DNA of 64,000 nt from the NCBI GenBank assembly GCA_002478865.1, contig DLJZ01000012.1:76204-140203 (forward strand), given 5' to 3'. Both the position numbers and the translations under genes were made by a program. Shown here one piece after another: positions 54,083-62,621 of this stretch (position 1 is its first letter; each line of letters opens with the position of its first letter). This stretch comes from Hungatella sp. UBA7603. Lineage in GTDB: Bacteria > Bacillota > Clostridia > Lachnospirales > Lachnospiraceae. The notes below the pieces were generated by a model. The model saw only the letters and a list, made by a program, of their open reading frames with translations, did no database searches and had not been told where the DNA came from.

Positions 54083-55108
54083 TTAATTTTCATATATCTC
54101 ATCAAAGATGCCGCCGTCAGCAAAAAATTTCTCATATGCCTCATCCCAACCGCCAAAATCATCGATGGTACATAGCTTTGTCTCTAGATTGAACTTATTG
54201 GAGAATTCCTTTAAGATTGCCTGGTTTGTAGGTCTATAACCATATTCTCCAATTAATTTCTGGGCCTCATCGGTATAAAGATAATCCAGATATTCTTTTG
54301 CTGCTTCCTGAGTGTTGTTCTTGTCGGCATTTTCATCTACTATGGCTACACTGGGTTGAGCTAAAATACTGCTACTTGGAGTTATAATTTCATATTTATC
54401 TGGATACTCCTTCATAGCCATAATTGCTTCATTTTCCCAAGCGATTAATACATCTCCCTGACCATTCTCCACAAAGGTGGTGGTGGCACCTCTTGCCCCT
54501 GGATCCATGACGGTTACATTGGCATAAAGCTTCTTTAGAAAGTCCTTCATCTGATCCTCATTCTCATGAAACGAATTCCCAGCATAATACCATGCCCCTA
54601 AAAAGTTCCAGCATGCTCCACCGCTGCTTTTGGGATCCGGCGTAATGATGGATACTCCTTCTCGAATCAAATCATCCCAATCCTTAATTCCCTTTTCATT
54701 CCCCTTTCTCACCAGAAAAACTATGGTTGAAGTATACGGAGCCGAATTATCCTTAAATTCCTTAATCCAGCCTGGCTCAATGAGTCCTGCCTTTTCAATC
54801 AAGGTAATGTCATGTGCCAGAGCCAGGGTTGCCACATCGGCACCAGCTCCTTCTATGACAGATCTTGCCTGGCTGCCAGAACCTCCGTGAGACTGTATGA
54901 CTTCGATTTGCTTTCCTGTCTTATTGAGGTAATACGCCTCAAACTTCTGGTTATAAGCAGTATAAAACTCCCTGGTCGGGTCGTAGGACGCATTGGTAAT
55001 GGTGAGTTTGCCGTCCGCCTGTTTCGCAGTTGGTTTAGCACACGCCATTAGCAAAGACAAGGTACCAAATAGCAGAAATAAAAACACCCATCTTCTTCTC
55101 TTCTTCAT
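54083..55108 (-). CDS. Sulfate/thiosulfate-binding lipoprotein
   Basis: A 341-residue binding protein. The signal is lipidated: LLMACAKP carries the lipobox cysteine at about residue 23. Sulfate-binding motifs follow: SYDPTREFYTAYNQKF, QSHGGSGSQARSVIEG, DVATLALAHDI, PDPKSSGGACWNFLGAWYYA and DPGARGATTTFVENG. ATG at 55108 is used, with AAAGGAGGGATT before it; the frame back to 55129 has no site. It is the first gene of the operon SBP-cysT-cysW-cysA-aprA-aprB-cysD-cysN. Confidence 0.93.
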   Translation of the reverse strand: MKKRRRWVFLFLLFGTLSLLMACAKPTAKQADGKLTITNASYDPTREFYTAYNQKFEAYYLNKTGKQIEVIQSHGGSGSQARSVIEGAGADVATLALAHDITLIEKAGLIEPGWIKEFKDNSAPYTSTIVFLVRKGNEKGIKDWDDLIREGVSIITPDPKSSGGACWNFLGAWYYAGNSFHENEDQMKDFLKKLYANVTVMDPGARGATTTFVENGQGDVLIAWENEAIMAMKEYPDKYEIITPSSSILAQPSVAIVDENADKNNTQEAAKEYLDYLYTDEAQKLIGEYGYRPTNQAILKEFSNKFNLETKLCTIDDFGGWDEAYEKFFADGGIFDEIYEN

Positions 55109-55214
55109 AATCCCTCCTTTTGCATTCAAACATGCAGTTCACATTGCAGTTTCATTTTCATATCTACAACAGAAACAGAGTTTACTTCCTTCTTAATATA
55201 TATTCTCGTAGCAT

Positions 55215-55260
55215 AACATATATACATATTATTTATATATGTTATTAGGGTTTGTGTCAA
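55215..55260 (-). promoter_or_regulatory. Promoter of the sulfate operon with an overlapping inverted repeat
   Basis: The -35 TTGACA (55255-55260) and -10 TATAAA (55232-55237), with a 17-base spacer, read leftwards. A perfect 10-bp inverted repeat AACATATATA-N9-TATATATGTT (55215-55243) covers the -10. A repressor there would stop initiation; this fits sulfur-source control, but I recognise no known CymR/CysB box. A long leader of about 120 bases follows. Confidence 0.7.
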
Positions 55261-55387
55261 GTTTTTTTGTGTTAACTTCTTATTTTTTCGCAGAGTGTTG
55301 TGATATAGTTTCTATTTCTTTACTATATTTCCACACATCTACATTTTCTCAGAATATGATATAACAAAAATATAAACAGGTTTTTTT

Positions 55388-56023
55388 ATGAACGAGCATT
55401 ATCCATTTGTAAATCCTCCGCTCCCTTATGCCTACAACGCACTGGAGCCATTTATTGATACAAAAACCATGTGTCTGCATCATGACAGACATTTACAAAC
55501 TTATGTAGATAACTTAAATGAAACATTAAAGGGCTGGGATGATCTTCAAGATTGGTCCTTAGAGAAACTGATTTTAAATGCAGACTGTCTTCCAGAAGTC
55601 ATTCAACGATCCATAAAAAACAATGGAGGCGGCGTCTACAATCATATCTTCTACTTTAATGGAATGTCTAACCTCAGTTCCAGAAACAATGCAGGAATAC
55701 TTTTTTCTGCAATATTAGATAATTTTGGTTCTATTGATTCATTTTTTCAGGAATTTAAAGACAAAGCATTATCTGTGTTTGGGTCCGGCTATGCATGGCT
55801 TGTTCTAGACCGTGATTCTGGACTTAAGCTGGTGACTTCAGCAAACCAAGATACACCCATTGTCAAAAATCTCTGCCCCATTGCAACTATTGATGTATGG
55901 GAACATGCATATTACCTGAAACATTATAACCAAAGAGCTGCCTACATTGAAGACTGGTTTCAGGTGGTGGACTGGTGCTATGCCAATAAACTCTATCGGA
56001 ACTATATATCAGGGTGTGAATAA
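55388..56023 (+). CDS. Superoxide dismutase, Fe/Mn family
   Basis: A 211-residue enzyme that converts superoxide to hydrogen peroxide and oxygen. The metal ligands are visible: His in CLHHDRHLQTYVD (about residue 31), His in VYNHIFYFNG, and Asp/His in TIDVWEHAYYLKHYNQRAAY. The usual aromatic NHxFFW reads NHIFYF, a minor variant. NQDTPI and FGSGYAWLVLDRD are typical of the family. Metal choice (Fe or Mn) cannot be decided from these motifs. There is only a weak AACAGG ribosome site. It is a single gene with no linked oxidative-stress genes. Confidence 0.92.
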   Translation: MNEHYPFVNPPLPYAYNALEPFIDTKTMCLHHDRHLQTYVDNLNETLKGWDDLQDWSLEKLILNADCLPEVIQRSIKNNGGGVYNHIFYFNGMSNLSSRNNAGILFSAILDNFGSIDSFFQEFKDKALSVFGSGYAWLVLDRDSGLKLVTSANQDTPIVKNLCPIATIDVWEHAYYLKHYNQRAAYIEDWFQVVDWCYANKLYRNYISGCE

Positions 56024-56035
56024 GCACAAAAAAGA

Positions 56036-56057
56036 GGAGCCTTTCTAAGAAGGCTCC
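56036..56057. terminator. Terminator between sod and a small gene
   Basis: Perfect 8-bp stem GGAGCCTT/AAGGCTCC with a TCTAAG loop. Read leftwards it is followed by TCTTTTTT, so it ends the 56076-56378 gene; it may also stop the rightward sod transcript. Confidence 0.8.
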
Positions 56058-56075
56058 CCTATAAAAGTGACAGCA

Positions 56076-56378
56076 TTACTCTTCGCTGTCCACATCCATA
56101 AGTATTTCCAAAATTTTAATTGCTTTTTCATAACTAATCTGCTTTACATTACGCATCTTGTGCATTACCATTTTTGTTACATGATCCTTTGACCCACTAA
56201 CATCACTTTCGGTTGACATTATATGCACCGTGTTATCATTTAAATCAATGGTTTCATTGATGTAATAACAGGAATCATTGGACAACTTCACATAATCTTC
56301 TGTAGCCTCTTTTACGTGAAAGCATTTTTGTTTATTCTCATCATATACCATTATTTTATCTCCAGAATTTAAAACCAT
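56076..56378 (-). CDS. Uncharacterised small soluble protein
   Basis: A 100-residue protein I do not recognise. It has an N-terminal beta-rich half (VLNSGDKIMVYDENKQKCFH, VKLSNDSCYYINETIDLND) and a C-terminal helical half (HKMRNVKQISYEKAIKILEI). No membrane segment, no cysteine pair. ATG at 56378 is chosen for the GGAGGTTGCT in front of it; the longer frame to 56396 has none. It is a single gene with its own terminator. Function unknown. Confidence 0.6.
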   Translation of the reverse strand: MVLNSGDKIMVYDENKQKCFHVKEATEDYVKLSNDSCYYINETIDLNDNTVHIMSTESDVSGSKDHVTKMVMHKMRNVKQISYEKAIKILEILMDVDSEE

Positions 56379-56396
56379 AGCAACCTCCGTAAACAT

Positions 56397-56683
56397 TATA
56401 TAGATAACAATTACTATTATTAATATATCACACCCTAGAAAAAAACAAAAGTTTTTTTTCTAATACCAAACGATCCTATCACACACAAAATTAAAAGGCA
56501 AACTTTTAATTACCAAATTTATCCATAATTATATTATCAATAAACCTCAAATAAAACAAGAAAATTATGAGTATTATTTGATAAAATAACAAATTAAAAA
56601 AATCCAGAATCATGAGAATTATATACTCATTCCTGGATTTTATTCTATATTCAATATCTTAAACTAAAATCGTAAAAAGCTGC
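56397..56683. other. AT-rich intergenic stretch
   Basis: About 290 bases without a credible gene. AT-rich sequence with A/T runs; the only clear element is the terminator at its right end (56598-56642). Confidence 0.6.
56598..56642. terminator. Bidirectional terminator
   Basis: Outer stem AAAATCCAG/CTGGATTTT and inner ATGAG/CTCAT around an AT-rich loop. A-rich before and T-rich after on both strands. It lies 42 bases beyond the stop of the YczE-like gene. Confidence 0.75.
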
Positions 56684-57307
56684 TTATTCATTAATCGGAT
56701 TATTCGTATGAGTTTGCTTTCTAAGCTTGCTCATGATATTGAGGGTAAACTGTATGATTGGACCATAGGACAACGTTGCAATCAGAGTACCAAGCCCAAT
56801 ACTTCCACCTAATAAAGTTCCTATTGCAACCAGACAAATATCCAATGTAATTCTTACGAAACGGACTTCTTTTTTAAGCTTATCAGCTGCAAACATCATC
56901 CATGCATCAAAACCGCCCTCTCCCAATCCAGCCGAAACGTATATCCCAATGCCAATACTCACCAGGAGTATTCCAATGATTAACATAATAACACGTAAGG
57001 AGAAGTTTTCGTTTAATTGGTTCACAATCGGCATAAAAAAATTAGCAGAAGCACCAACTAATACCCCATTGGCAATAGAACCGATTCCAACTCGTTTTTT
57101 ATCTATGAAAAACAGAATTACTATGATGGATACAACCACAAGCTGAGATGCCGTACCTAAGGGTACATTAAGAAGCTTTCCCATTCCTTCATTAAATAAA
57201 GAAAGGGCGTCTAATCCAAATTTAGACTTTGCTTCAAAGGCGATACCGCCACCCATAATAATAGATCCTGCTATAACCAGAAATAAATCCCATATTCGTT
57301 TTGTCAT
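56684..57307 (-). CDS. YczE/YitT-type integral membrane protein
   Basis: A 207-residue protein with about five helices, of the YczE family that is often next to TetR/AcrR genes and of unknown transport role. Family segments include GGGIAFEAKSKFGLDALSLF, NVPLGTASQLVVV and GLGEGGFDAWMMFAADKL. ATG at 57307 follows AAGGGAGAAACAT; the ORF back to 57358 adds an unsupported N-terminus. It reads leftwards like the flavodoxin gene upstream (57484-58248), 176 bases away. Confidence 0.8.
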   Translation of the reverse strand: MTKRIWDLFLVIAGSIIMGGGIAFEAKSKFGLDALSLFNEGMGKLLNVPLGTASQLVVVSIIVILFFIDKKRVGIGSIANGVLVGASANFFMPIVNQLNENFSLRVIMLIIGILLVSIGIGIYVSAGLGEGGFDAWMMFAADKLKKEVRFVRITLDICLVAIGTLLGGSIGLGTLIATLSYGPIIQFTLNIMSKLRKQTHTNNPINE

Positions 57308-57483
57308 ATGTTTCTCCCTTATTAGAATTCTTTCCAGTAACCATTCACTTTTTAACACAGAAATAGTTTATGATTAAATGACATCTTTCTATATGATACT
57401 ATAAAAAGTTAAGAAAGAAAAGAAGATTTCACTGGAGAATCAAACGCTTAAAACTTGCATTAAATAAGGCATTACTGTAGGTT

Positions 57484-58248
57484 TTACTTCACCTGACAAT
57501 TAGCATCTATGATTTCCTTTAATTTTATATTTGGGTTTATAAATCTGGCTTTACTTTTCTCAGATTTTAAATGCATGGCATTTTGAGGACAATGGTGGAT
57601 ACAAGAAAGGCAAGCTTCACAATGATGAGAAAACTCCGGTGTTTTAGTCACACTAATATTATTTACTGGGCAGACCCGTTCACATACCCTGCATCCATTG
57701 CAGCTATCGTTGACTTTGATCTGTTTATAAGCAAAATTTTTACTAATATTGTCAGCTATCTTTCGAACATATTTTGATAAAACATCTGATGCGACGCCTT
57801 TTCTAATAAGCTGATTCTTTCTAGCTCTAATATCCTTTTCGACTTGAACAATCTTTTTCTCAATTTCTTCTGAACTCTTGTTTTTTATCTCACCTTCTAT
57901 TTTAAAAGCGGGCAAGAAATTATCTACCATCAAGATCTCATTGGTATAGTTAAAATGAATTCCTGATTTAGCAGCAATTTCTTCCATATTGTGTAGTCCG
58001 GAAAATGATTTCCCCCCATACGTCATAATTGCAAAGAAGTAATCGGATTTAAATTTAGATTTTTTTATGTAGTCACTGATCAGCTTAGCCATTCCAAAAC
58101 CATAACAGGGAAACACAAACCCGATTGCTTCATCTTCAAATTCGTACCTACCTTCTTTTATCATCTGAGGAATTGAATATAATTCTGCACCAATTCGTTT
58201 CGCAACATATAAGCTATTTCCGGTTCCAGTAAAATAAAAGATTTTCAT
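57484..58248 (-). CDS. EFR1-family ferrodoxin: flavodoxin-like domain fused to two 4Fe-4S clusters
   Basis: A 254-residue redox protein. The N-terminal flavodoxin-like domain starts KIFYFTGTGNSLYVAKRI, with GFVFPCYGFGMAKLI and FAIMTYGGKSFSG following. The C-terminal third has two cluster-binding motifs: CNGCRVCERVCPVN (about residue 185) and CEACLSCIHHCPQNAMH (about 213). Such fusions transfer electrons in anaerobes. ATG at 58248 has AAGGAGAAATCAAGC before it. It is divergent from a TetR gene, so it is probably that regulator's target. Confidence 0.88.
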   Translation of the reverse strand: MKIFYFTGTGNSLYVAKRIGAELYSIPQMIKEGRYEFEDEAIGFVFPCYGFGMAKLISDYIKKSKFKSDYFFAIMTYGGKSFSGLHNMEEIAAKSGIHFNYTNEILMVDNFLPAFKIEGEIKNKSSEEIEKKIVQVEKDIRARKNQLIRKGVASDVLSKYVRKIADNISKNFAYKQIKVNDSCNGCRVCERVCPVNNISVTKTPEFSHHCEACLSCIHHCPQNAMHLKSEKSKARFINPNIKLKEIIDANCQVK

Positions 58249-58327
58249 GCTTGATTTCTCCTTACGATTCATTTATTTTAGATCTTAAGTATCTTTCAAA
58301 CGAACTACGTTCAACCTTTGAGACATT

Positions 58328-58358
58328 TGTTGATTTATCAACACTTATTCAGTATAAT
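58328..58358 (+). promoter_or_regulatory. tetR promoter with a palindrome over the -35
   Basis: TTGATT (58330-58335), a 17-base spacer and TATAAT (58353-58358) read rightwards into the TetR gene. TGTTGAT-TT-ATCAACA (58328-58343) is a palindrome over the -35. A second pair, TATTCAAC (near 58414) and GTTGAATA (near 58438), lies just before the gene. These are plausible autoregulatory operators for the TetR protein at 58462 and could also control the leftward flavodoxin gene. Confidence 0.6.
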
Positions 58359-58461
58359 AAGTCTATCATCGTTGGAATCGAAATTCAATGGTTAAAGTAA
58401 GTGCATTTGTTTAATATTCAACAATTCCCACTTTCATGTTGAATAAGAATAGGAGAACTTT

Positions 58462-59016
58462 ATGGATCGACGTATTGAAAAATCAAAAAATGCTATTATG
58501 GAAGCGTTAATTAGACTGATGACAGAAAAAGATTTTGATAAAATTACAATCAATGAAATTGCTGAAATGGCAAATGTTAATCGTGGTACAATCTATTTGC
58601 ATTTTGAAGATAAATTTGACCTGCTGGATTATTGTATCAAGACTCATTTAGATCAGCTCTTTAAAAAATGCACCCTCGCAGATCATACCAGTCAAAGTTC
58701 TCCAAAAAGTGATATGCTTCAAATTTGTAACTATTTAAAACAGAATATAGACTTCTATCAATTATTATTAAAAAAAAGAGGAACTCCCGCTTTCAGAGGC
58801 CAACTCCTTCAACGGGTTCAGGAAATGCTTCAAAAACATCTTAACAAAAGAGGGATCTATCAAGATACAAATAATGAAATTTTTATACAGTTTATCTCAT
58901 CTGCAACTGTTGGAGTTTTAGAATGGTGGATCATAAACTCCATGCCCACCCCCGCTGATAAGATGGTAGATCAATTATGGGGGCTCTTTGAAAAGATGCA
59001 GGTGGTTGATTCTTAA
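58462..59016 (+). CDS. TetR/AcrR family transcriptional regulator
   Basis: A 184-residue repressor. Its N-terminal HTH reads ITINEIAEMANVNRGTIYLH with FEDKFDLLDYC following, the standard TetR form. The C-terminal ligand domain (TetR_C_7 like) has GVLEWWIINSMP. RBS is AGGAGAACTTT. It is divergent from the flavodoxin/ferredoxin gene at 57484-58248. Confidence 0.88.
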   Translation: MDRRIEKSKNAIMEALIRLMTEKDFDKITINEIAEMANVNRGTIYLHFEDKFDLLDYCIKTHLDQLFKKCTLADHTSQSSPKSDMLQICNYLKQNIDFYQLLLKKRGTPAFRGQLLQRVQEMLQKHLNKRGIYQDTNNEIFIQFISSATVGVLEWWIINSMPTPADKMVDQLWGLFEKMQVVDS

Positions 59017-59028
59017 TAGAGTAACAAA

Positions 59029-59050
59029 GCCGCCACATTTTCGTGACGGC
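59029..59050 (-). terminator. Weak terminator between two convergent genes
   Basis: Stem GCCG-CAC/GTG-CGGC with one mismatch and an ATTTTC loop. Read leftwards it is followed by TTTGTTA. It lies between the stop codons of the TetR gene and the GyrI-like gene, about 95 bases from the latter. Confidence 0.5.
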
Positions 59051-59142
59051 CCTGAACCAGTTTATAACCCAACCTTGTTTTAGGTCTCAACTGATTTATA
59101 CCGGTCTAAAATCAAGCTATAAGTGATGAAGTAACTTTATTC

Positions 59143-59583
59143 TTATTTTATTGCGATGTAAATATCAATATCACAGTCGTTCCTATCATCGCTTAGATAT
59201 TCTTCAAAATCTCCTGTAAAGCTTCTGTCCAAATCCATCTGCCAAATCTTTCCCCAGGCATTGGCAACTGCTTTTTCCATATTTCCATGGACGGAAAACT
59301 TTGCATATTTACCAGCGGGAATTATTTTTACAGTTAAATCAGCGTTTTCTGCGTTGAATACTTCATTGCCCACCGTAACACAGTATTGATTGGATGTATA
59401 ATCGGAATAAAGTCCTATGGCGTATTGGTTCGATTTGTTCTTTATCATGACACTAACGCCGCCTTGATATAATTCTTTCCAAAGACCACGAATGATCTCT
59501 CCCATATCAGGGTCACTATTTCCTGTCAATGCACTTACTCCAACAATAATTTTCTCCTCTAATTGCACAACTTTATAATCCAT
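59143..59583 (-). CDS. GyrI-like/AraC effector-binding domain protein
   Basis: A 146-residue stand-alone effector-binding (SOUL-like) domain. The N-terminus YKVVQLEEKIIVGVSALTG and the core YAIGLYSDYTSNQYCVTVG, IIPAGKYAKFSVHG and CDIDIYIAIK are the family pattern. Such proteins bind small hydrophobic ligands, sometimes drugs. RBS is AAGGAGGCATTTAAA. Adjacent to a TetR gene and read in the same direction. Confidence 0.8.
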   Translation of the reverse strand: MDYKVVQLEEKIIVGVSALTGNSDPDMGEIIRGLWKELYQGGVSVMIKNKSNQYAIGLYSDYTSNQYCVTVGNEVFNAENADLTVKIIPAGKYAKFSVHGNMEKAVANAWGKIWQMDLDRSFTGDFEEYLSDDRNDCDIDIYIAIK

Positions 59584-59687
59584 TTTAAATGCCTCCTTAT
59601 CTTTGATATCTTCATCCTATCAAAGATAAAATGACAACTGCATGTCATATTATTAAAAAATAACTTATGTCTATGTAACTTCCCCAC

Positions 59688-60266
59688 TCAAATTCCGGCA
59701 GTCTTACTTGGACCTATTACCAGTAATTGAACCAATTGCTCTGCCACAAAATTGGACGAATATTTCATATCACTATTTAGCCACCATCGGATCGCTGACA
59801 AATAAAGTGATGCAGTCAGTTCTAAGAACAAGTCCCTTGAAATTAAAATATCCCCAGGGAAACATTTGTCAAGTTTTTCAATCAGAGCATGCTCCAATGT
59901 TCTACTTACCTCGGACATTTCTTTATCATTTAAAATCACTTTATAAAGCAAAGCATCTTTCTCAATGGCTTGAAAAATTGAGTTTATATTTTGTACAAAA
60001 CTATCGTATTCCAACTTACCGTCTATGATATGTGCTTCCGGAGCCACTAACTGCAATATGTTTTGTATTGCTTCCTCTGTTGTTCTTTGCATCAAATCAA
60101 ATTTATCCGTGTAATGAAGGTAGAATGTGGAACGATTAATCATTGCAGTATCTGCGATATTATTAATTGTAATTCCATTAAAACCTTTCCCATCTAATAA
60201 TTTAATAAAAGCATCTCTTATTAACTTGCGCGTCTTTCTTATCCGTAGATCATTTTCATTCGACAT
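59688..60266 (-). CDS. TetR/AcrR family transcriptional regulator
   Basis: A 192-residue repressor. The HTH is ITINNIADTAMINRSTFYLH with YTDKFDLMQRTTEEA. The C-terminal domain has LYLSAIRWWLNSDMKYSS. The start at 60266 is chosen for AGGTGGAATGAAA before it; the frame to 60272 is equally open. It is divergent from the alpha/beta hydrolase at 60419, its likely target. Confidence 0.85.
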   Translation of the reverse strand: MSNENDLRIRKTRKLIRDAFIKLLDGKGFNGITINNIADTAMINRSTFYLHYTDKFDLMQRTTEEAIQNILQLVAPEAHIIDGKLEYDSFVQNINSIFQAIEKDALLYKVILNDKEMSEVSRTLEHALIEKLDKCFPGDILISRDLFLELTASLYLSAIRWWLNSDMKYSSNFVAEQLVQLLVIGPSKTAGI

Positions 60267-60353
60267 TTTCATTCCACCTATCTATTATATTGGAGATCAT
60301 AGACAATTAGAGTAAGTACGTTGTATAAGCCGCAATTTCTATTTTATCGGTCA

Positions 60354-60382
60354 TTGAACATAAAATCTGGCTCCATTATACT
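60354..60382 (+). promoter_or_regulatory. Promoter of the alpha/beta hydrolase
   Basis: TTGAAC (60354-60359), a 17-base spacer and TATACT (60377-60382) read rightwards. Just downstream, CTTGT-AAGA-ACAAG (near 60387-60401) is a small inverted repeat at about +1 that may be the TetR operator. Confidence 0.6.
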
Positions 60383-60418
60383 ACTTCTTGTAAGAACAAG
60401 AAAGGAGTTTTAAATAGG

Positions 60419-61573
60419 ATGAGACAGTGGACAACAAAAGATTTTCCCATAGGTTTTTATCAGTTACACCCGGATTTTAGCATTAATTTTCAAATGAATC
60501 GTTTTTATAATTGGACAAACGATATTACAATGCTTGAGGAAATGCGCAACGCCAGTAGTACAATTCTATCTTACAACGATTTAATTAAATCATTTGTAGC
60601 GCTTGGGGAAATTGCTCTTAGGAAGAAGGAAACCTTAAAGGCTGCCTATTATTTTCGTGGCGCTGAATTTTATTTACCGGAATCCCATCCAAACAAACAA
60701 GAGTTACGCAAACAATTTATAACTCTTGTTCGTGACTTTTATGGGATTACAAAGGACCAGCACTATATGATTCCATATGACAATAGGTTTCTTTCCGCTT
60801 ACCGCATATCACCGGAGAAGCCAAAAGGCACTATAGTTATTTTTGGCGGTTTTGACAGCTATGTAGAAGAACTCTTTATGATGACCATGATATTTAGAGA
60901 TGCCGGATACGATGTGATCTGTTTTGACGGACCTGGTCAAGGTAGTGCATTGGAAGATTATAAAATACCAATGTCGCACAAATGGGAACGACCTGTAAAA
61001 TCAATCCTTGATTATTTTGAGTTAAACGATGTCACATTAATAGGCGGGTCACTAGGTGGCTATTTATCACTAAGGGCTGCAGCGTATGAAAAAAGGGTGA
61101 AAAGAGTGATTGCATATGATGTTTTGATGGATTTTTATGATGTCTTGACCAATCAATTGGAACCTGATTTTAGAGAGATATTTAATGACATGATTGCTCA
61201 GGAAAAGGCGGAAGAAATTAATGAAGTGTTGAAAAAACTGATGGGAAATAGCTTAATGCTGGAATGGGGTATCATGCAAGGAATGCATATAACTGGAAGT
61301 AATTCTCCATATGATTTTTTTCAAAACATAATTGCTTATAACACAGAATCCTTTTCACATTTAATCACTCAGGATGTTCTTATTCTCGCAGGACAGAATG
61401 ATCATTATGTTCCAATCAAGCAGTTTACCAATCAGATATCCGCATTGACAAAGGTCCATTCGCTTACTGCTCGTATGTTTACATCAAAGGAGTCAGCTGA
61501 TACCCATTGCCAAATAGGAAATTTGGGGTTGGCAACAGAAGTCATACTAAATTGGATTAATCAGGTCAGTTGA
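60419..61573 (+). CDS. Alpha/beta hydrolase, FrsA/DUF1100-like
   Basis: A 384-residue esterase-like protein. The first 120 residues form a helical N-terminal domain; then the core fold has TIVIFGGFDSYVEEL (oxyanion region), DVICFDGPGQGSALEDY, the nucleophile Ser in LIGGSLGGYLSLRAA (GGSLGG), the acid in VLILAGQNDHYVP and the His in KESADTHCQIGNLG. This layout fits the family of 2,6-dihydroxypseudooxynicotine hydrolase and FrsA-like enzymes. RBS AAAGGAG lies rather far (about twelve bases) from the ATG. Single gene controlled by the divergent TetR. Substrate not known. Confidence 0.82.
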   Translation: MRQWTTKDFPIGFYQLHPDFSINFQMNRFYNWTNDITMLEEMRNASSTILSYNDLIKSFVALGEIALRKKETLKAAYYFRGAEFYLPESHPNKQELRKQFITLVRDFYGITKDQHYMIPYDNRFLSAYRISPEKPKGTIVIFGGFDSYVEELFMMTMIFRDAGYDVICFDGPGQGSALEDYKIPMSHKWERPVKSILDYFELNDVTLIGGSLGGYLSLRAAAYEKRVKRVIAYDVLMDFYDVLTNQLEPDFREIFNDMIAQEKAEEINEVLKKLMGNSLMLEWGIMQGMHITGSNSPYDFFQNIIAYNTESFSHLITQDVLILAGQNDHYVPIKQFTNQISALTKVHSLTARMFTSKESADTHCQIGNLGLATEVILNWINQVS

Positions 61574-61607
61574 GATTTGTACGTTAGGATGAGTCATTGT
61601 AACAAAA

Positions 61608-61637
61608 AAGTGTAGCGGCTTCCTGGCAGCTACACTT
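61608..61637. terminator. Bidirectional terminator between the hydrolase and corA
   Basis: Stem AAGTGTAGC/GCTACACTT with a short GGC/GCC-like inner part. T-rich on both sides (leftwards TTTTTTG, rightwards TTCTTCTC). It serves the rightward hydrolase and the leftward corA gene. Confidence 0.8.
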
Positions 61638-61669
61638 CTTCTCTTAGACGCAAAAAATTAGTTTTGCGC

Positions 61670-62599
61670 TTAAATAAAACCCTTTTTATACAAAATATAT
61701 CCGACCACGAAACTAATCACCACTGAAGCACCCGCAATGAGCCAAAATGAGGCATTCGATGTTAATGGTATCATTACATTCATACCAAAGAAACTGGATA
61801 TCATGGTAGGAATCGCCATTACGATGGTAATTGACGTCAACACTTTCATGACGATATTTAAATTATTTGAAATAAGAGAAGCTACGGTTCCCATTGTCCC
61901 AGTTAAAACGCTACTGTAAATATGAGCCATCTCTATGGCCTGCTTATTCTCTATGATTACATCGCCTAAAAGTTCAGCATCTTCTGAATAGTTTTTAATA
62001 TGTTCGTATTTCATGAGCTTCTCAATCACCATCTCATTCGACCTTAATGAGGTTGAAAAATAGACTAAGCTTTTCTCTAGTTGAAGCATTTTAATTAGCT
62101 CATTATTTTTCATAGATCGATAAAGATGTTGTTCCAGATCACCACTGGTTTTATCAATGTTTCTTAGATAGTGTAAATAAAAATTTGCATTTTTCAGCAA
62201 TATCTGCAGAACAAATCTTGTCTTGAACTGACTTGAAAATGTTTTGTTTTTGTTGTTCCTAAAATCATCCAATAAAGTATGATCTCGCAAACAAACTGTG
62301 ATAATTAAATGTTTGATCAGAATAATTGCCATTGGAATTGTAACGTACAATTCCTTTTCACCACTCTTTTCTATGATGGGTATATCAATAATAATTAGTG
62401 TTTGTCCATTCACATTTTCAATTCTCGAGCGTTCCTCTTCATCCAATGCAGCTTTTAAAAATTCCATCTCCACATGCAGGCAATCGCTTACTCTTTTGAG
62501 CTCTTCCATATTGGGATTGATTAAATTTACCCATGCGCCCTCTTCAAAATCATTCCTGCGAACGACTTCTTTGTTCTCTGTCACAAAAATTTCAAGCAT
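61670..62599 (-). CDS. corA: CorA family magnesium/cobalt transporter
   Basis: A 309-residue CorA pore protein. The long soluble N-terminal funnel precedes two C-terminal helices; the selectivity motif GMN stands in SSFFGMNVMIPL (about residue 265), and the last helix ends GYILYKKGF with basic residues as in CorA. ATG at 62599 is used, with AAGAAGGAGGTGAATTGC before it; a longer frame to 62641 runs into the leader. The gene is read from a good promoter at 62850-62878 and is preceded by the 30-codon leader ORF at 62622-62714. Confidence 0.9.
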   Translation of the reverse strand: MLEIFVTENKEVVRRNDFEEGAWVNLINPNMEELKRVSDCLHVEMEFLKAALDEEERSRIENVNGQTLIIIDIPIIEKSGEKELYVTIPMAIILIKHLIITVCLRDHTLLDDFRNNKNKTFSSQFKTRFVLQILLKNANFYLHYLRNIDKTSGDLEQHLYRSMKNNELIKMLQLEKSLVYFSTSLRSNEMVIEKLMKYEHIKNYSEDAELLGDVIIENKQAIEMAHIYSSVLTGTMGTVASLISNNLNIVMKVLTSITIVMAIPTMISSFFGMNVMIPLTSNASFWLIAGASVVISFVVGYILYKKGFI

Positions 62600-62621
62600 G
62601 CAATTCACCTCCTTCTTAATA

